From Streptomyces sp. NRRL F-5122 (GTDB taxonomy: Bacteria; Actinomycetota; Actinomycetes; Streptomycetales; Streptomycetaceae): DNA of 64,000 nt. Positions 1-7,939 of the stretch are shown in pieces. Under the pieces are notes generated by a model. The model searched no databases and was not told the DNA's origin. It saw only the letters and a program-made list of their open reading frames with translations. Made by a program: the position numbers and the translations under genes. How positions within the stretch are numbered: position 1 is the stretch's first letter; every line of letters starts with the position of its first letter. The DNA lies in the NCBI RefSeq assembly GCF_001507435.1, contig NZ_LMWH01000290.1:1-64000 (forward strand), written 5' to 3'.

Positions 1-153
1 TTGCGGGCCGTCTTCGACAAGCTCAAGGCCAAGTTCGGCACCGTCCTGGTGATCGTGGACCAGCCCGCCTCCATCGGCGCCCTCCCGCTGACCGTCGCCT
101 CGGACCGGGCCGCCGCCGGGCGGGCACCTCGGCCCGTTGTGATCGTTCTGTAA
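1..153 (+). pseudogene. IS110-family transposase N-terminal remnant, cut by the window edge
   Basis: An open frame from base 1 to a TAA at 151-153 reads LRAVFDKLKAKFG, then VLVIVDQPASIGALPLTVA, which is the beta-strand/DQ segment of the DEDD domain of IS110-family transposases. After LPLTVA the similarity stops abruptly and about 17 unrelated residues lead to the stop. Intact family members run to roughly 400 residues, so the rest of the RNase-H-like domain and the C-terminal serine domain are missing. I see no terminal repeats, as usual for IS110. The 5' part may continue to the left of the window. This is a dead fragment marking past insertion or rearrangement next to the two-component system. 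Confidence 0.72.
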
Positions 154-204
154 CAGCCCCCGTCGGAGGCTCCTTCCCGGGACGGCCACCGAACACGTTC
201 TGCT

Positions 205-217
205 TACACTGTCGAAG
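205..217 (+). promoter_or_regulatory. Leaderless promoter of the response-regulator operon
   Basis: A good -10 hexamer, TACACT, at 205-210 lies 6 nt before the GTG at 217. That spacing predicts transcription starting at or next to the start codon. There is no Shine-Dalgarno sequence before the GTG, which fits a leaderless message. The -35 element is not clear. Confidence 0.5.
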
Positions 218-903
218 TGCCACGAGTCCTGATTGTCGAAGACGACCCAGATGTCCGTAAGGCCGTCCAGCTGGCGCTACGACATCAGGGGCACGACGTC
301 CACGCCGCCGCAACGGGTGAAGAGGGGTTGGAGCAGCTCCGCCCCTTCCACCCGGACGTCGTCGTACTCGACCTCATGCTGCCGGGCATGTCCGGCCTCG
401 ACGTGTGCCGGCGGATCCGGGTTCGCGACCAGGTGCCGATCATCATGGTGACGGCCAAGGGGGACGACATCGACATCGTCGTGGGGCTGGAGGCCGGCGC
501 GGACGACTATGTGGTCAAGCCCGTGCAGGCTCGCGTGCTCGACGCGCGAATACGGGCCGTACTGCGCAGACAGGACTCGTCGGTCCCGGACGGCGTCCGG
601 CCGAGGGCGGAGGCACACGGCGAGCTGGTCATCGACCGGGCCGGCCTCGTGGTGACCCATCGCGGCGAACGCGTCACACTCGCCCCCTCCGAACTCCGAC
701 TGCTGCTCACCCTGTCGGCCTCGCCCGGCCAGGTGTTCAGCCGCCAGCAACTGCTCGAGGCGGTCTGGGAGCACAGCTACCACGGCGACATACGACTTGT
801 GGACGCATGCGTGAAGCGCTTGCGCAGCAAGCTCGGTGAGGGCAGGGACCCTCGCTATGTGCAGACCGTGCGCGGCTTCGGCTACCGCTTCGGTACCTCG
901 TGA
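217..903 (+). CDS. OmpR/PhoB-type response regulator, AfsQ1-like
   Basis: A 228-residue two-domain response regulator. The receiver domain (about 3-120) has the acidic pocket E8-D9-D10, phospho-acceptor D52 in VVVLDLMLPG, T79 and K101 in DDYVVKPVQ. The C-terminal winged helix (about 132-226) has the recognition-helix segment DIRLVDACVKRLRSK and ends in VRGFGYRF. Closest family memory is AfsQ1 of S. coelicolor, which shares the VVGLEAGADDYVVKPVQ stretch. It is the first gene of a three-gene unit: its stop overlaps the kinase start (GTGA), and kinase and lipoprotein follow in the same way. It presumably answers to the adjacent kinase. Unlike the afsQ locus, no sigma-factor gene is seen upstream; an IS remnant lies there instead. 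Confidence 0.9.
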   Translation: MPRVLIVEDDPDVRKAVQLALRHQGHDVHAAATGEEGLEQLRPFHPDVVVLDLMLPGMSGLDVCRRIRVRDQVPIIMVTAKGDDIDIVVGLEAGADDYVVKPVQARVLDARIRAVLRRQDSSVPDGVRPRAEAHGELVIDRAGLVVTHRGERVTLAPSELRLLLTLSASPGQVFSRQQLLEAVWEHSYHGDIRLVDACVKRLRSKLGEGRDPRYVQTVRGFGYRFGTS

Positions 904-2498
904 ACGGCCGGAGATCCGTGGGCGCGCAAAAAACCGTACGTGAAAGCGATCCCGCAGCGGCCGGGCAGGGCCCCGGGCCGGTGCGGTTTCATCGAGCGGT
1001 CCTGGCACGCCTCCCCCTTCCGCTGCGGGGCCTGCGCCCCCGCCTGCTGGCGTCCTTCGTCCTGGTGGCCATGGTCAGCGCCCTGAGCACGGGAGCCCTC
1101 GCCTTCCGGGAGGCGCGTACGGGGGTGCTGCAGCAGAGTCAGGACGCCGTCATCCGGCAGTTCCGGACGAGTGTCGACGACGTGGCCGTCTACACCCCGC
1201 CGGCGCCGGACCAGTCGGAACTGGACTCGGCGGTGAACAACGTCCTCCACGCCAACCAGTCGCAGGGGTGGCGGGTCATGGCCACGTACGGCAGCCTGCG
1301 CGCCTACACGCCTAGTGACGACTTCGACAGGCTGAGCCCCGAACTGCTCCGGTCCGTGCACACGAAGCGCGCCGCGGTGTTCCAGCGGGTGAACGCAGAC
1401 GGGCACCCCTATCTCGTGGTCGGCATGCCGATCACGTACACCGCCGGTCCGGGCACGGAGCCAAGGCTCTCGGGGACGGTGATGTTCCTGGTGGTGCCGC
1501 AGAACACCGAAGAGGCCTATGTCAAGGCCATGATCAGCGGCATCGAGCGCGCCACTCTGGTGGCACTGTGCCTCGCCGTCGCGCTGGCGCTGGTGGCCGC
1601 GAGGGGTGTGCTGCGTCCCGTACGGGCGCTGCGCCGTGCGACGCGCCGGATGGCCGAGGGCCACCTCGACGTCCGCCTGGCCGTCAACGGCTCCGACGAA
1701 CTGGCCGACCTCTCGCAGTCCTTCAACGACACGGCGGCCGCCCTGGAACGGTCGGTCGCGGAGCTGCGCCGCCTGGAGGCCCAGGCTCGCCGCTTCGTCG
1801 CGGACGTCTCCCATGAACTGCGCACGCCGCTGGCGGCGATGACGGCGGTCACCGACGTACTGGACGAGAACGCGCTGCGCATGGACCGGGAGACCGGCGA
1901 CGCACTGCGGCTCATCAGCGAGGGAACCGGCCGGCTGAGCGGACTGGTGAACGACCTGATGGAGATCTCCCGCTTCGACGCGGGCGCGGTCGAACTCAAC
2001 CTGGACGAGATCGACTTGGCCGAGTCCGTGCAGCGCACTCTCGCCTCCCGGGGATGGCAGGGCCAGGTGGAGAGCCATGTGCCCCTGCCGGGGGTGCTCA
2101 GGACGCGGGTGGATCCACGCCGGCTCGACGTGGTGATGGCCAATCTGATCGGCAACGCGCTGCGGCACGGGGCCCCGCCGGTGCGGCTGTCCATGAGTGT
2201 GCGGGAGGAACGAGCCGACGTGGCATGGGCCGTCATCGAGGTGACCGACAACGGACCGGGGATTGCCGAGGAAGCGATGCCGCACATCTTCGAGCGCTTC
2301 TACAAGGCGAGCACTTCACGGACCAGAAGCGAGAGCAGCGGTCTGGGCCTGGCCATCACGGCGGAGAACGTGCGCCTGCACGGAGGACGCATCGGTGCGG
2401 CGAACCTGCCCGGGGGCGGCGCAGTGTTCACGGTCGAACTCCCCCTGCACCGTGGCTCCGCCGGCGTCGGCGACACCGCCGTGGGTGCCGGCCGGTGA
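900..2498 (+). CDS. Sensor histidine kinase, AfsQ2-like
   Basis: A membrane histidine kinase, 532 residues from the GTG overlapping the regulator stop; the first 40 or so residues look non-homologous, so a later start is possible. Order of parts: first membrane helix near 48-70, an extracytoplasmic sensor region of about 145 residues, second helix near 218-237, HAMP linker, dimerisation/phosphoacceptor helix with SHELRTPL (H305), N-box NLIGNALRHG, G1 DNGPGIAEE, F-box FERFYKAS and G2 SSGLGLAI. All catalytic boxes are present, so it should autophosphorylate and pass phosphate to the upstream regulator. The sensor region resembles no ligand-binding fold I can name. Its stop overlaps the start of the lipoprotein gene (GTGA), implying translational coupling. 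Confidence 0.88.
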   Translation: MNGRRSVGAQKTVRESDPAAAGQGPGPVRFHRAVLARLPLPLRGLRPRLLASFVLVAMVSALSTGALAFREARTGVLQQSQDAVIRQFRTSVDDVAVYTPPAPDQSELDSAVNNVLHANQSQGWRVMATYGSLRAYTPSDDFDRLSPELLRSVHTKRAAVFQRVNADGHPYLVVGMPITYTAGPGTEPRLSGTVMFLVVPQNTEEAYVKAMISGIERATLVALCLAVALALVAARGVLRPVRALRRATRRMAEGHLDVRLAVNGSDELADLSQSFNDTAAALERSVAELRRLEAQARRFVADVSHELRTPLAAMTAVTDVLDENALRMDRETGDALRLISEGTGRLSGLVNDLMEISRFDAGAVELNLDEIDLAESVQRTLASRGWQGQVESHVPLPGVLRTRVDPRRLDVVMANLIGNALRHGAPPVRLSMSVREERADVAWAVIEVTDNGPGIAEEAMPHIFERFYKASTSRTRSESSGLGLAITAENVRLHGGRIGAANLPGGGAVFTVELPLHRGSAGVGDTAVGAGR

Positions 2499-3085
2499 AG
2501 GGCTCGCGCGTGGGGGCGCTGCTGGTCGGGGTCACGGCCGCGCTCACAGTGGCCGCGTGCGGAGTCCCCCCGTCCGGCGTCATCCAGGCCGGCGAACCGG
2601 CGGGCGGCATGTCCTCCGCCGGTCCGGAACCCTCGATACCGACCGTCACCTCCATCTATTTCCTGCACAACGGCGAGCTGACGGCCCATCTGCGCAAGGT
2701 CGGCAAGCCGGTGAGCTACGCGGCGGTCGTGAGCCTGCTCTTCGACGGACCCAGCAAGATCGAGGCCACGACGGCCACCACGGACCTGCCCCACCTGACG
2801 GCGAACCCGGAGGTGGCGGTCGCCGGCGACAACACCGTCTCCATACGCCTGCCCGAAGCCGTCCCGCCCTTCGGTCATCTGGCCATGATGCAGCTGGCGT
2901 GCACGGTCGCCCAGGTGAGATCGGCGTTCACCACGACGATCGGGGGCGCCGGTGGGGCCGACGCCGACGGGGCTTCCCCGCCTCCCACAACGCAGTTCCC
3001 CGCATCCACGAGTGTCCAGGTCTTCGGGAAAGGGTGGACGATGACACAGTCGAACGACTCGTGCCCCGACCCTGAGAAGCCGTAG
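2495..3085 (+). CDS. Lipoprotein linked to the two-component system
   Basis: A 196-residue secreted lipoprotein. The N-terminus MKGSRVGALLVGVTAALTVAAC gives a short charged region, hydrophobic core and lipobox VAAC with C22 as the lipidated residue. The mature part begins GVPPSGVIQAGEPA, a start typical of actinobacterial LpqB/GerMN-type lipoproteins. It then has a roughly 110-residue segment of beta-alpha character (YFLHNGELTAHLRKV, VSIRLPEAVPPFG) like a single GerMN-type domain. Third cistron of the operon, coupled to the kinase by a 4-nt overlap. Kinase-associated lipoproteins of this sort (for example CseA) modulate or restrain the sensor; that role is inferred from position. The domain assignment is tentative. 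Confidence 0.75.
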   Translation: MKGSRVGALLVGVTAALTVAACGVPPSGVIQAGEPAGGMSSAGPEPSIPTVTSIYFLHNGELTAHLRKVGKPVSYAAVVSLLFDGPSKIEATTATTDLPHLTANPEVAVAGDNTVSIRLPEAVPPFGHLAMMQLACTVAQVRSAFTTTIGGAGGADADGASPPPTTQFPASTSVQVFGKGWTMTQSNDSCPDPEKP

Positions 3086-3216
3086 ACACATCGCGGACCG
3101 AGGCCTCCTCCGGGACGGGGCGCGGATACCCCGAGGTCGCGGCCGACCACGAGTGCGCCCGGGGAGGCGCCGATCTGCCGTACCGGCAACGGTCCGTGCC
3201 ACGGCCGCGCCACCGC

Positions 3217-3747
3217 CTACAGTGTGATCCAGTAGCGGCGCTTGTCTCCCCCTTCGGTGGTGCGGACGTCCTCCAGGACGCCACCGTTGTGCTCGATGGT
3301 GCGGACCGACCCGATGTTGTCGTCGTCGCAGGTGACGAGGACTCGATCCAGGCCGAGTGCGCGGGCCTCGGGCAGAACCGTCCCGAGGGCCCACGTCGCC
3401 AGGCCGCGTCTGCGGAAGGTGGGCCGGATGCTGTAGCCGATGTGCCCGCCGACGTCGAGCAGGAAGGCGTTCAGGTAGTGCCGCAGATCGATGGCTCCCA
3501 GATAGCTGTCGTCCTCGACGATCCACCAGTGGGTGGCGTGGACGCGCCCCTCTCCCACCGCGACCGACGTGTCCGACTGCTGTTTCAGCCGCCGGACCCA
3601 CTCCGCGAAGTCCTCGGGGTTCTCGAGGTCGGCATCGGGCGCGAGACGCAGCCCGGCCCCGTCGTGGTGCGCACCCGGCGGCCACTCGTCACGCGCCGCG
3701 AGCCATGAGGAGTGCAACTGGTCCGTGGGAGCGATCAGTTCAGGCAT
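3217..3747 (-). CDS. GNAT-family N-acetyltransferase
   Basis: A 176-residue acyltransferase of the GNAT fold. Visible features: a beta strand containing IGYSIRPTFRRRGLATWAL, where R-R-R-G-L-A is the acetyl-CoA pyrophosphate-binding motif A, and the C-terminal motif B region VLVTCDDDNIGSVRTIEHNGGVLEDV, with the N-x-x-S-x-R-x-I-E-x-N-G-G pattern typical of RimJ/RimL-like members. The start at 3747 (MPELIAP) is chosen because the family alignment begins there; an in-frame ATG at 3768 is possible. It stands alone, convergent with the lipoprotein gene. The substrate cannot be read from the sequence; small-molecule amine or protein N-terminus are both possible. Confidence 0.85.
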   Translation of the reverse strand: MPELIAPTDQLHSSWLAARDEWPPGAHHDGAGLRLAPDADLENPEDFAEWVRRLKQQSDTSVAVGEGRVHATHWWIVEDDSYLGAIDLRHYLNAFLLDVGGHIGYSIRPTFRRRGLATWALGTVLPEARALGLDRVLVTCDDDNIGSVRTIEHNGGVLEDVRTTEGGDKRRYWITL

Positions 3748-3837
3748 GCGGGCGACGCTAGCACTCATGGACGAGGCACGACCCCCTGTGCGCCGACTGT
3801 GCGACGCGGGGCAGCGGGGGCGCCGGACGGGGCCGGA

Positions 3838-4119
3838 CTTCGCGGTCCATTCGACAACGACACCGCCGCAGACCTCGCCAACGACCTGGACGATGCCGCC
3901 GTGGAAGAGCGAGAAAACCTCATCCGTAAGGTCCTGATCCGCACCATCGGCAACCAGGACCACCTGGAAGCTCCCGACGCTGAGGAGGCAGTGGCCGCTG
4001 CTGCCCTGGCTGCCGCTCAATGCCCGGGTGGCGAACCGGTCAGCCCGCGCTACGGCCCGGATGAGCCGGCACCGAGCCTGTCCACGGACGTCAGGCAGGT
4101 CGGACCTCTTGGCGCCTGA
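3838..4119 (+). pseudogene. Degenerate DUF4259-family gene
   Basis: In the frame ending at TGA 4117-4119, residues from about 3844 read GPFDNDTAADLANDLDDAA, EERENLIRKVLIRTIG, then EAVAAAALAAAQCPGG and YGPDEPAP. These are the hallmark stretches of DUF4259 proteins, which normally start MGTWGxGPFDND and run about 130-140 residues. Here the MGTWG start is missing (the preceding codons read DGAGLR), no usable start is adjacent, and the C-terminal third is replaced by VRQVGPLGA and a stop. The upstream part of the frame is antisense to the GNAT gene start. I read this as a gene truncated at both ends. The family's function is unknown. Confidence 0.7.
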
Positions 4120-4187
4120 CGGCCCTTCGGTTCGGCAGACTGCCCGGATCAGGCGGGCCCGATGTGCAACCCGAGGCGTGTCGAACC

Positions 4188-5105
4188 TCAGAACGTCGGC
4201 CCGAAGGAGGTGGCGGGGACGTCCGAAGCCAGCCCCAGAGCCTTCCGGACGTCCCGCTGATACTTGTAGGAAGGGTGGTCCCAGGCGTCCTCAGAACCGT
4301 CCCAGTAACTGTTGTCCGAACGTGCCGCCACGGCCTTGCGCCACAACTCGACGCTCTTTCGAAGCTCCCCGACATAGGCGGTGACCTTGGGCCTGGCACC
4401 GGCGGACCAGTTGGCGGCTCCGAGGCTTTCGGCCTCATGGTCCAGCGCGGCCGCCATCTTCGCAGCCCAGGCACGATTGGCTGCCACGCTGCCCAGGTGC
4501 GGATAGGCCCTGAAGACGCGCGCGGAGGCCAGCTCCAGCCTGAGGAAGGCAAGCTGGTCTGCCGTCAGGCTGGTCTCCTGTTCGCGTACGCTGCCGGCGG
4601 TCCGGCCGTTCGTGTCGGCCGTGAAGCAGGTGGCGGTCCTGTCACCCGACTGGACCTCACGGGTCGGGTAGTAGTAGTTGACACCCATCGTGTGGGGCAA
4701 CGACCAGTCGTCCATGACGTAGTCGGTCAGCCGATCGCTGCACTGGTGGTACAACTGCTTTGCGAGGACGTCGCCGGCGCTGCTGGACCCGGTGAGCGCG
4801 ACCGTGGCGAACACTTCGCCGTCGTGTGGCCGGGAGCACGGCACGGGTACCACGGAGTGGACCTCTCCGTCCTGCGAGCCGGTGAAGCAGTCGCCCGCCG
4901 CGAGGCTTACGGCCGACCGGTCACCCGCGCCGGACATCCTCTTGTCCGGATTTTCGTCGGCGTAACCGGAGATACCCCCGGTGATCAGCCTCATCGCCAG
5001 CGCGACCCCACCGAGCGCCAGCACACCCGCGATCGCCAGTCCGCGGCCCTTCTGGTTGCGCTTGGAGCCGCACTCGAACGGCACAGACGGCGGTACGGCG
5101 GACAT
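4188..5105 (-). CDS. Membrane-anchored septum-formation-family protein
   Basis: A 305-residue protein with a short cytoplasmic N-terminus (MSAVPPSVPFECGSKR), one membrane helix at about 24-42 (LAIAGVLALGGVALAMRLI) and a large extracytoplasmic part. That part begins SLAAGDCFTGSQDGEVHSVVPVPCSRPHDGEVFATV, the signature of the actinobacterial 'septum formation' domain (AGDCF, a paired cysteine, and PHxxEVF). A second domain of about 100 residues follows with its own WAAKMAAALDHEAE and YVGELRKSVELWRKAV helices. The start at 5105 is preferred over a GTG at 5159 because GGAG lies four bases before it. It is probably an envelope protein; the septum label comes from the family name, not from evidence here. 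Confidence 0.75.
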   Translation of the reverse strand: MSAVPPSVPFECGSKRNQKGRGLAIAGVLALGGVALAMRLITGGISGYADENPDKRMSGAGDRSAVSLAAGDCFTGSQDGEVHSVVPVPCSRPHDGEVFATVALTGSSSAGDVLAKQLYHQCSDRLTDYVMDDWSLPHTMGVNYYYPTREVQSGDRTATCFTADTNGRTAGSVREQETSLTADQLAFLRLELASARVFRAYPHLGSVAANRAWAAKMAAALDHEAESLGAANWSAGARPKVTAYVGELRKSVELWRKAVAARSDNSYWDGSEDAWDHPSYKYQRDVRKALGLASDVPATSFGPTF

Positions 5106-5249
5106 GTATCTCCGGTCGACCTCGGCAAACACGTATGGGGAACCGGAATCCTCGCACACGGCCAGGCGTCTCTGTCACACCAGTGGTCTCCCACGGCGGC
5201 GATTACGCCCTCCGGTGAGGCGGACCGCGGCGTCCCCTCGACGCATGAA

Positions 5250-5286
5250 CGCCCTTCCCGGGCCGTCCCCGGGCCGTGGAAGGGCG
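5250..5286 (-). terminator. Hairpin terminator downstream of dapD
   Basis: A perfect 9-bp stem, CGCCCTTCC (5250-5258) with GGAAGGGCG (5278-5286), encloses a second GC-rich pairing. It lies about 95 nt past the dapD stop. There is no T-run, as usual in Streptomyces. Confidence 0.55.
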
Positions 5287-5379
5287 CTCGGCGATGGCCG
5301 ACGCGGACAACCGCTCACAGCTCGGCAGCGGGTCGGAGCAATGATCGATGCGGCGGCCGCAGGTCACCGCCGCCGACGG

Positions 5380-6369
5380 TCAGTTGTGGCTGTGCAGGAT
5401 CTCGTTCAGACCGCCCCAGACCGCGTTGTTCGGGCGGGCCTCCACCGCACCCGTGACGGAGTTGCGACGGAAGAGGATGTTGGAGGCTCCGTTGAGCTCG
5501 CGGGCCTTGACGATCTCGCCGTCGGGCATGGTGATCCGGGTGCCGGCGGTGACGTACAGGCCGGCTTCGACGACGCACTCGTCGCCGAGCGCGATGCCGA
5601 CGCCCGCCTCGGCGCCGATCAGGCAGCGCTCGCCGATGGAGATGATGACGTTGCCGCCGCCGGACAGGGTGCCCATGGTGGAGGCACCGCCGCCGATGTC
5701 CGAGCCGTCGCCCACCACGACACCGGCCGAGATCCGCCCCTCGACCATGGAGGTGCCGAGGGTGCCGGCGTTGAAGTTCACGAAGCCCTCGTGCATGACG
5801 GTCGTGCCCTCGGCGAGGTGCGCACCCAGCCGGACCCGGTCGGCGTCGGCGATGCGGACGCCCTTCGGCACGACGTAGTCGGTCATGCGCGGGAACTTGT
5901 CGACGGAGGTCACCTGGAGGTGCAGGCCCTCGGCCCGGGCGTTGAGCCGCACCTTCTCGATGTCGTCGACGGCGACGGGGCCGAGCGAGGTCCAGGCGAC
6001 GTTCGCGAGGAAGCCGAACATGCCCTCCAGGCTTTGGCCGTGCGGCTTGACCAGTCGGTGCGAGAGCAGGTGCAGGCGCAGATATACGTCGTGGGCGTCG
6101 ATCGGCTTGTCGTCGAGCGAGGCGATGACCGTACGGACCGCGACCACCTCGACGCCACGGCGCGCGTCCGGGCCGATCGCCTTGGCCGCGCCTTCGCCGA
6201 GCAGCTCCGCGGCGCGCTCGGCGGACAGCCGCTCGGTGCCGGACGGACCGGGCTCGGCCGCCGTCGCGGGCGCGGGGAACCAGGTGTCGAGAACGGTGCC
6301 GTCGGCGGCGATCGTGGCAAGTCCGGCGGCCACGGCACCGGTGGTACGAGGAGCAGTCGTGTCGGTCAT
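5380..6369 (-). CDS. dapD: 2,3,4,5-tetrahydropyridine-2,6-dicarboxylate N-succinyltransferase
   Basis: A 329-residue DapD of the actinobacterial type. It transfers succinyl from succinyl-CoA to tetrahydrodipicolinate in the lysine/diaminopimelate pathway. The N-terminal half carries the family-specific region ([37 protein letters not shown]). From about residue 190 the protein is a left-handed beta-helix with hexapeptide repeats ([56 protein letters not shown]). The ending [16 protein letters not shown] is typical. Length matches the family. It is transcribed alone, with a terminator hairpin downstream. The position upstream of the suf operon agrees with the core Streptomyces order. Confidence 0.95.
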   Translation of the reverse strand: MTDTTAPRTTGAVAAGLATIAADGTVLDTWFPAPATAAEPGPSGTERLSAERAAELLGEGAAKAIGPDARRGVEVVAVRTVIASLDDKPIDAHDVYLRLHLLSHRLVKPHGQSLEGMFGFLANVAWTSLGPVAVDDIEKVRLNARAEGLHLQVTSVDKFPRMTDYVVPKGVRIADADRVRLGAHLAEGTTVMHEGFVNFNAGTLGTSMVEGRISAGVVVGDGSDIGGGASTMGTLSGGGNVIISIGERCLIGAEAGVGIALGDECVVEAGLYVTAGTRITMPDGEIVKARELNGASNILFRRNSVTGAVEARPNNAVWGGLNEILHSHN

Positions 6370-6496
6370 GAGGGAAACCTAACGTGGCCGGGGGCGCGCG
6401 GGCGAACCGGTGTCCGGGCGTCTCATGTGCCGGGCGGGTCCTCGGCCCCGCGAGGCCGGAGCGGCGGCGTCGTCGACCGGTCCGGTGCGCTGGGTG

Positions 6497-7036
6497 TCAC
6501 GGCCGCGGAATGACCCGCGACAGCACGTCCCTGGCGTACCCCTCGTCGTACGGCGACCCCGTCAGCAGCACCTGGAGGCAAATCCCGTCCATCAGGGCGA
6601 GCAGGGCCCGCGCAGTCACCGGGTCGGTGCGCCGGGCCAGCCGCTCGGCGGTCTCCTCGGTCCACTCGGCGGCGACGGGGCGCAGGGCGGGCCGTCGCAG
6701 GGCCGCGAGATACAGCTCGTACTCCAGCTCGACGCCCGTGCGATCGCCGCCGAGCCATGTCCCGAGGGCCCTGGCCAGGTCCGCGGCCAGGTCGCCCTCC
6801 GCGTCCTCCAGACCGCTCGCGGCGAGTGCCTTGGCGAAGCCCTCGTTCGTCTGCCGCAGTGCGGCGACCATCAGCTCGTCCAGCGTCGCGAAGTGGTACG
6901 TCGTGGAGCCGAGGGGCACGTCCGCCTCGGCGGCGACGGAGCGGTGGCTCAGTCCGGCGATGCCCCTCTCCCCCACGACGCGGATCGCCGCGTCGATGAT
7001 CCGCTGCCGCCGCTCGGGGTCGTACCGACGTGACAT
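6497..7036 (-). CDS. TetR-family repressor, paired with an SMR efflux gene
   Basis: A 179-residue TetR regulator. The N-terminal helix-turn-helix (about 8-50) reads RRQRIIDAAIRVVGERG, then SHRSVAAEADVPLGSTTYHFATLDEL. The C-terminal ligand domain (about 60-179) is of the common TetR_C-type with LALMDGICLQVLLTG. The start ATG at 7034-7036 overlaps the stop of the upstream SMR gene by four bases (ATGA), so both are one transcript and translation is coupled. The only operator-like element nearby is the 40-bp palindrome over the SMR start, so the protein most likely represses its own operon and is released by a compound exported by the pump; that ligand is unknown. Confidence 0.88.
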   Translation of the reverse strand: MSRRYDPERRQRIIDAAIRVVGERGIAGLSHRSVAAEADVPLGSTTYHFATLDELMVAALRQTNEGFAKALAASGLEDAEGDLAADLARALGTWLGGDRTGVELEYELYLAALRRPALRPVAAEWTEETAERLARRTDPVTARALLALMDGICLQVLLTGSPYDEGYARDVLSRVIPRP

Positions 7037-7356
7037 CAGTGCGCGCCTCCCATGTTCAGTACGACCACCCCGCCGACGATCAGCGTGAGGCCGGCGATCT
7101 TCGCCAGATCCAGTCCTTCCCCGAACAGCACCAGGCCGATCCCCACCACGGTCGCGGTGCCGACCCCGGACCAGATCGCATAGGCCGTGCCGATGGAGAC
7201 GGTCTTCAGGGTCTGCGCGAGCAGTGCGAAGGAGATGACGTAGCCGAGGAGGGTCACCAGCGAGGGCCACGGCCTGCTGAAGCCTTCGCTGTACTTCATG
7301 GCCGTGGTGGCGACGACTTCGGCGGCTATGGCCCCGGAAAGGAAGGCGTATCCCAT
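7036..7356 (-). CDS. Small multidrug resistance (SMR) family efflux protein
   Basis: A 106-residue, four-helix membrane protein of the EmrE/QacE/Gdx class. The first helix MGYAFLSGAIAAEVVATTAMKYSEGF contains the conserved membrane-embedded glutamate (E13) that exchanges protons for cation. The later signatures TAYAIWSGVGTATVVGIG and GLTLIVGGVVVLNMG are in place. SMR proteins act as antiparallel dimers exporting quaternary amines, dyes or guanidinium-type compounds. The ATG at 7354-7356 has no Shine-Dalgarno; a TACACT -10 box seven bases upstream indicates a leaderless mRNA. First gene of a two-gene operon with the TetR repressor. Confidence 0.92.
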   Translation of the reverse strand: MGYAFLSGAIAAEVVATTAMKYSEGFSRPWPSLVTLLGYVISFALLAQTLKTVSIGTAYAIWSGVGTATVVGIGLVLFGEGLDLAKIAGLTLIVGGVVVLNMGGAH

Positions 7357-7395
7357 GTGTACGAGTGTACGTATCGATGCGTACACCCGTACACA
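7356..7395 (-). promoter_or_regulatory. 40-bp palindromic operator over the leaderless SMR-tetR promoter
   Basis: Arms TGTGTACGAGTGTACG (7356-7371) and CGTACACCCGTACACA (7380-7395) surround a centre containing ATCGAT. Of 20 base pairs, 18 are complementary, the exceptions being 7364/7387 and 7372/7379. The element contains the -10 box (TACACT on the minus strand, 7364-7369) and ends at the start codon. A TetR dimer, or a pair of dimers, bound here would block RNA polymerase. It is the best candidate autoregulatory site for the TetR gene. Confidence 0.75.
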
Positions 7396-7536
7396 CGCAG
7401 CTGCCCGCAGCCGCCCTCTGCCCGGGCGACAGGGCTCGCACCCCCGCTCCCGCACACCGCCGGGCGGGGCGCTTTCCGAGGAGGCCCGAGGATGCGCCCG
7501 CCGGGCTGCCGGGCGCAGGACACGGCGGCCGCACGC

Positions 7537-7569
7537 AGAACGGCGACGCCCGACGGGCGTCGCCGTTCT
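7537..7569 (-). terminator. Strong hairpin terminator of the suf operon
   Basis: A perfect 15-bp stem, AGAACGGCGACGCCC (7537-7551) with GGGCGTCGCCGTTCT (7555-7569), and a 3-nt loop. It lies 35 nt past the stop of the last suf-operon gene. Confidence 0.8.
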
Positions 7570-7603
7570 CCTCAGCCGGAAAAGTCCGGTGGACCGGTGG
7601 ATC

Positions 7604-7939
7604 TCAGACGTTGAAGCCGAGCGCCCGAAGCTGCTCGCGGCCGTCGTCCGTGATCTTGTCGGGGCCCCACGGCGGCATCCATACCCAGTTGATCCGCAGC
7701 TCGCTGACGAGACCGTCCGTGGCGGACTTGGCCTGGTCCTCGATGACGTCCGTCAGCGGACAGGCCGCCGAGGTCAGGGTCATGTCCACGGTGGCGATGT
7801 TCGCCGAATCGTCGATGTGGATGCCGTAGATCAGGCCGAGGTTGACGACGTCGATGCCCAGTTCGGGGTCGACGACGTCCATCAGGGCCTCGCGGAGCTC
7901 CTCCTCCGAGACCGGCTTCATCTCCACGGTGTCGCTCAT
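7604..7939 (-). CDS. Metal-sulfur cluster biosynthetic factor (SufT/MIP18, DUF59 type)
   Basis: A 111-residue protein of the MIP18/DUF59 family. It shows VSEEELREALMDVVDPELGIDVVNLGLIYGI and, near the middle, MTLTSAACPLTDVIEDQ with the conserved reactive cysteine, ending in the WVWMPPWGPDKITDDGREQLRALGF segment that PaaD/SufT-type members share. Such proteins help to mature or hand over Fe-S clusters to target enzymes. It is the last gene of the suf operon and its ATG overlaps the sufU stop (ATGA at 7936-7939). A strong terminator follows. The exact client proteins cannot be inferred. Confidence 0.9.
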   Translation of the reverse strand: MSDTVEMKPVSEEELREALMDVVDPELGIDVVNLGLIYGIHIDDSANIATVDMTLTSAACPLTDVIEDQAKSATDGLVSELRINWVWMPPWGPDKITDDGREQLRALGFNV

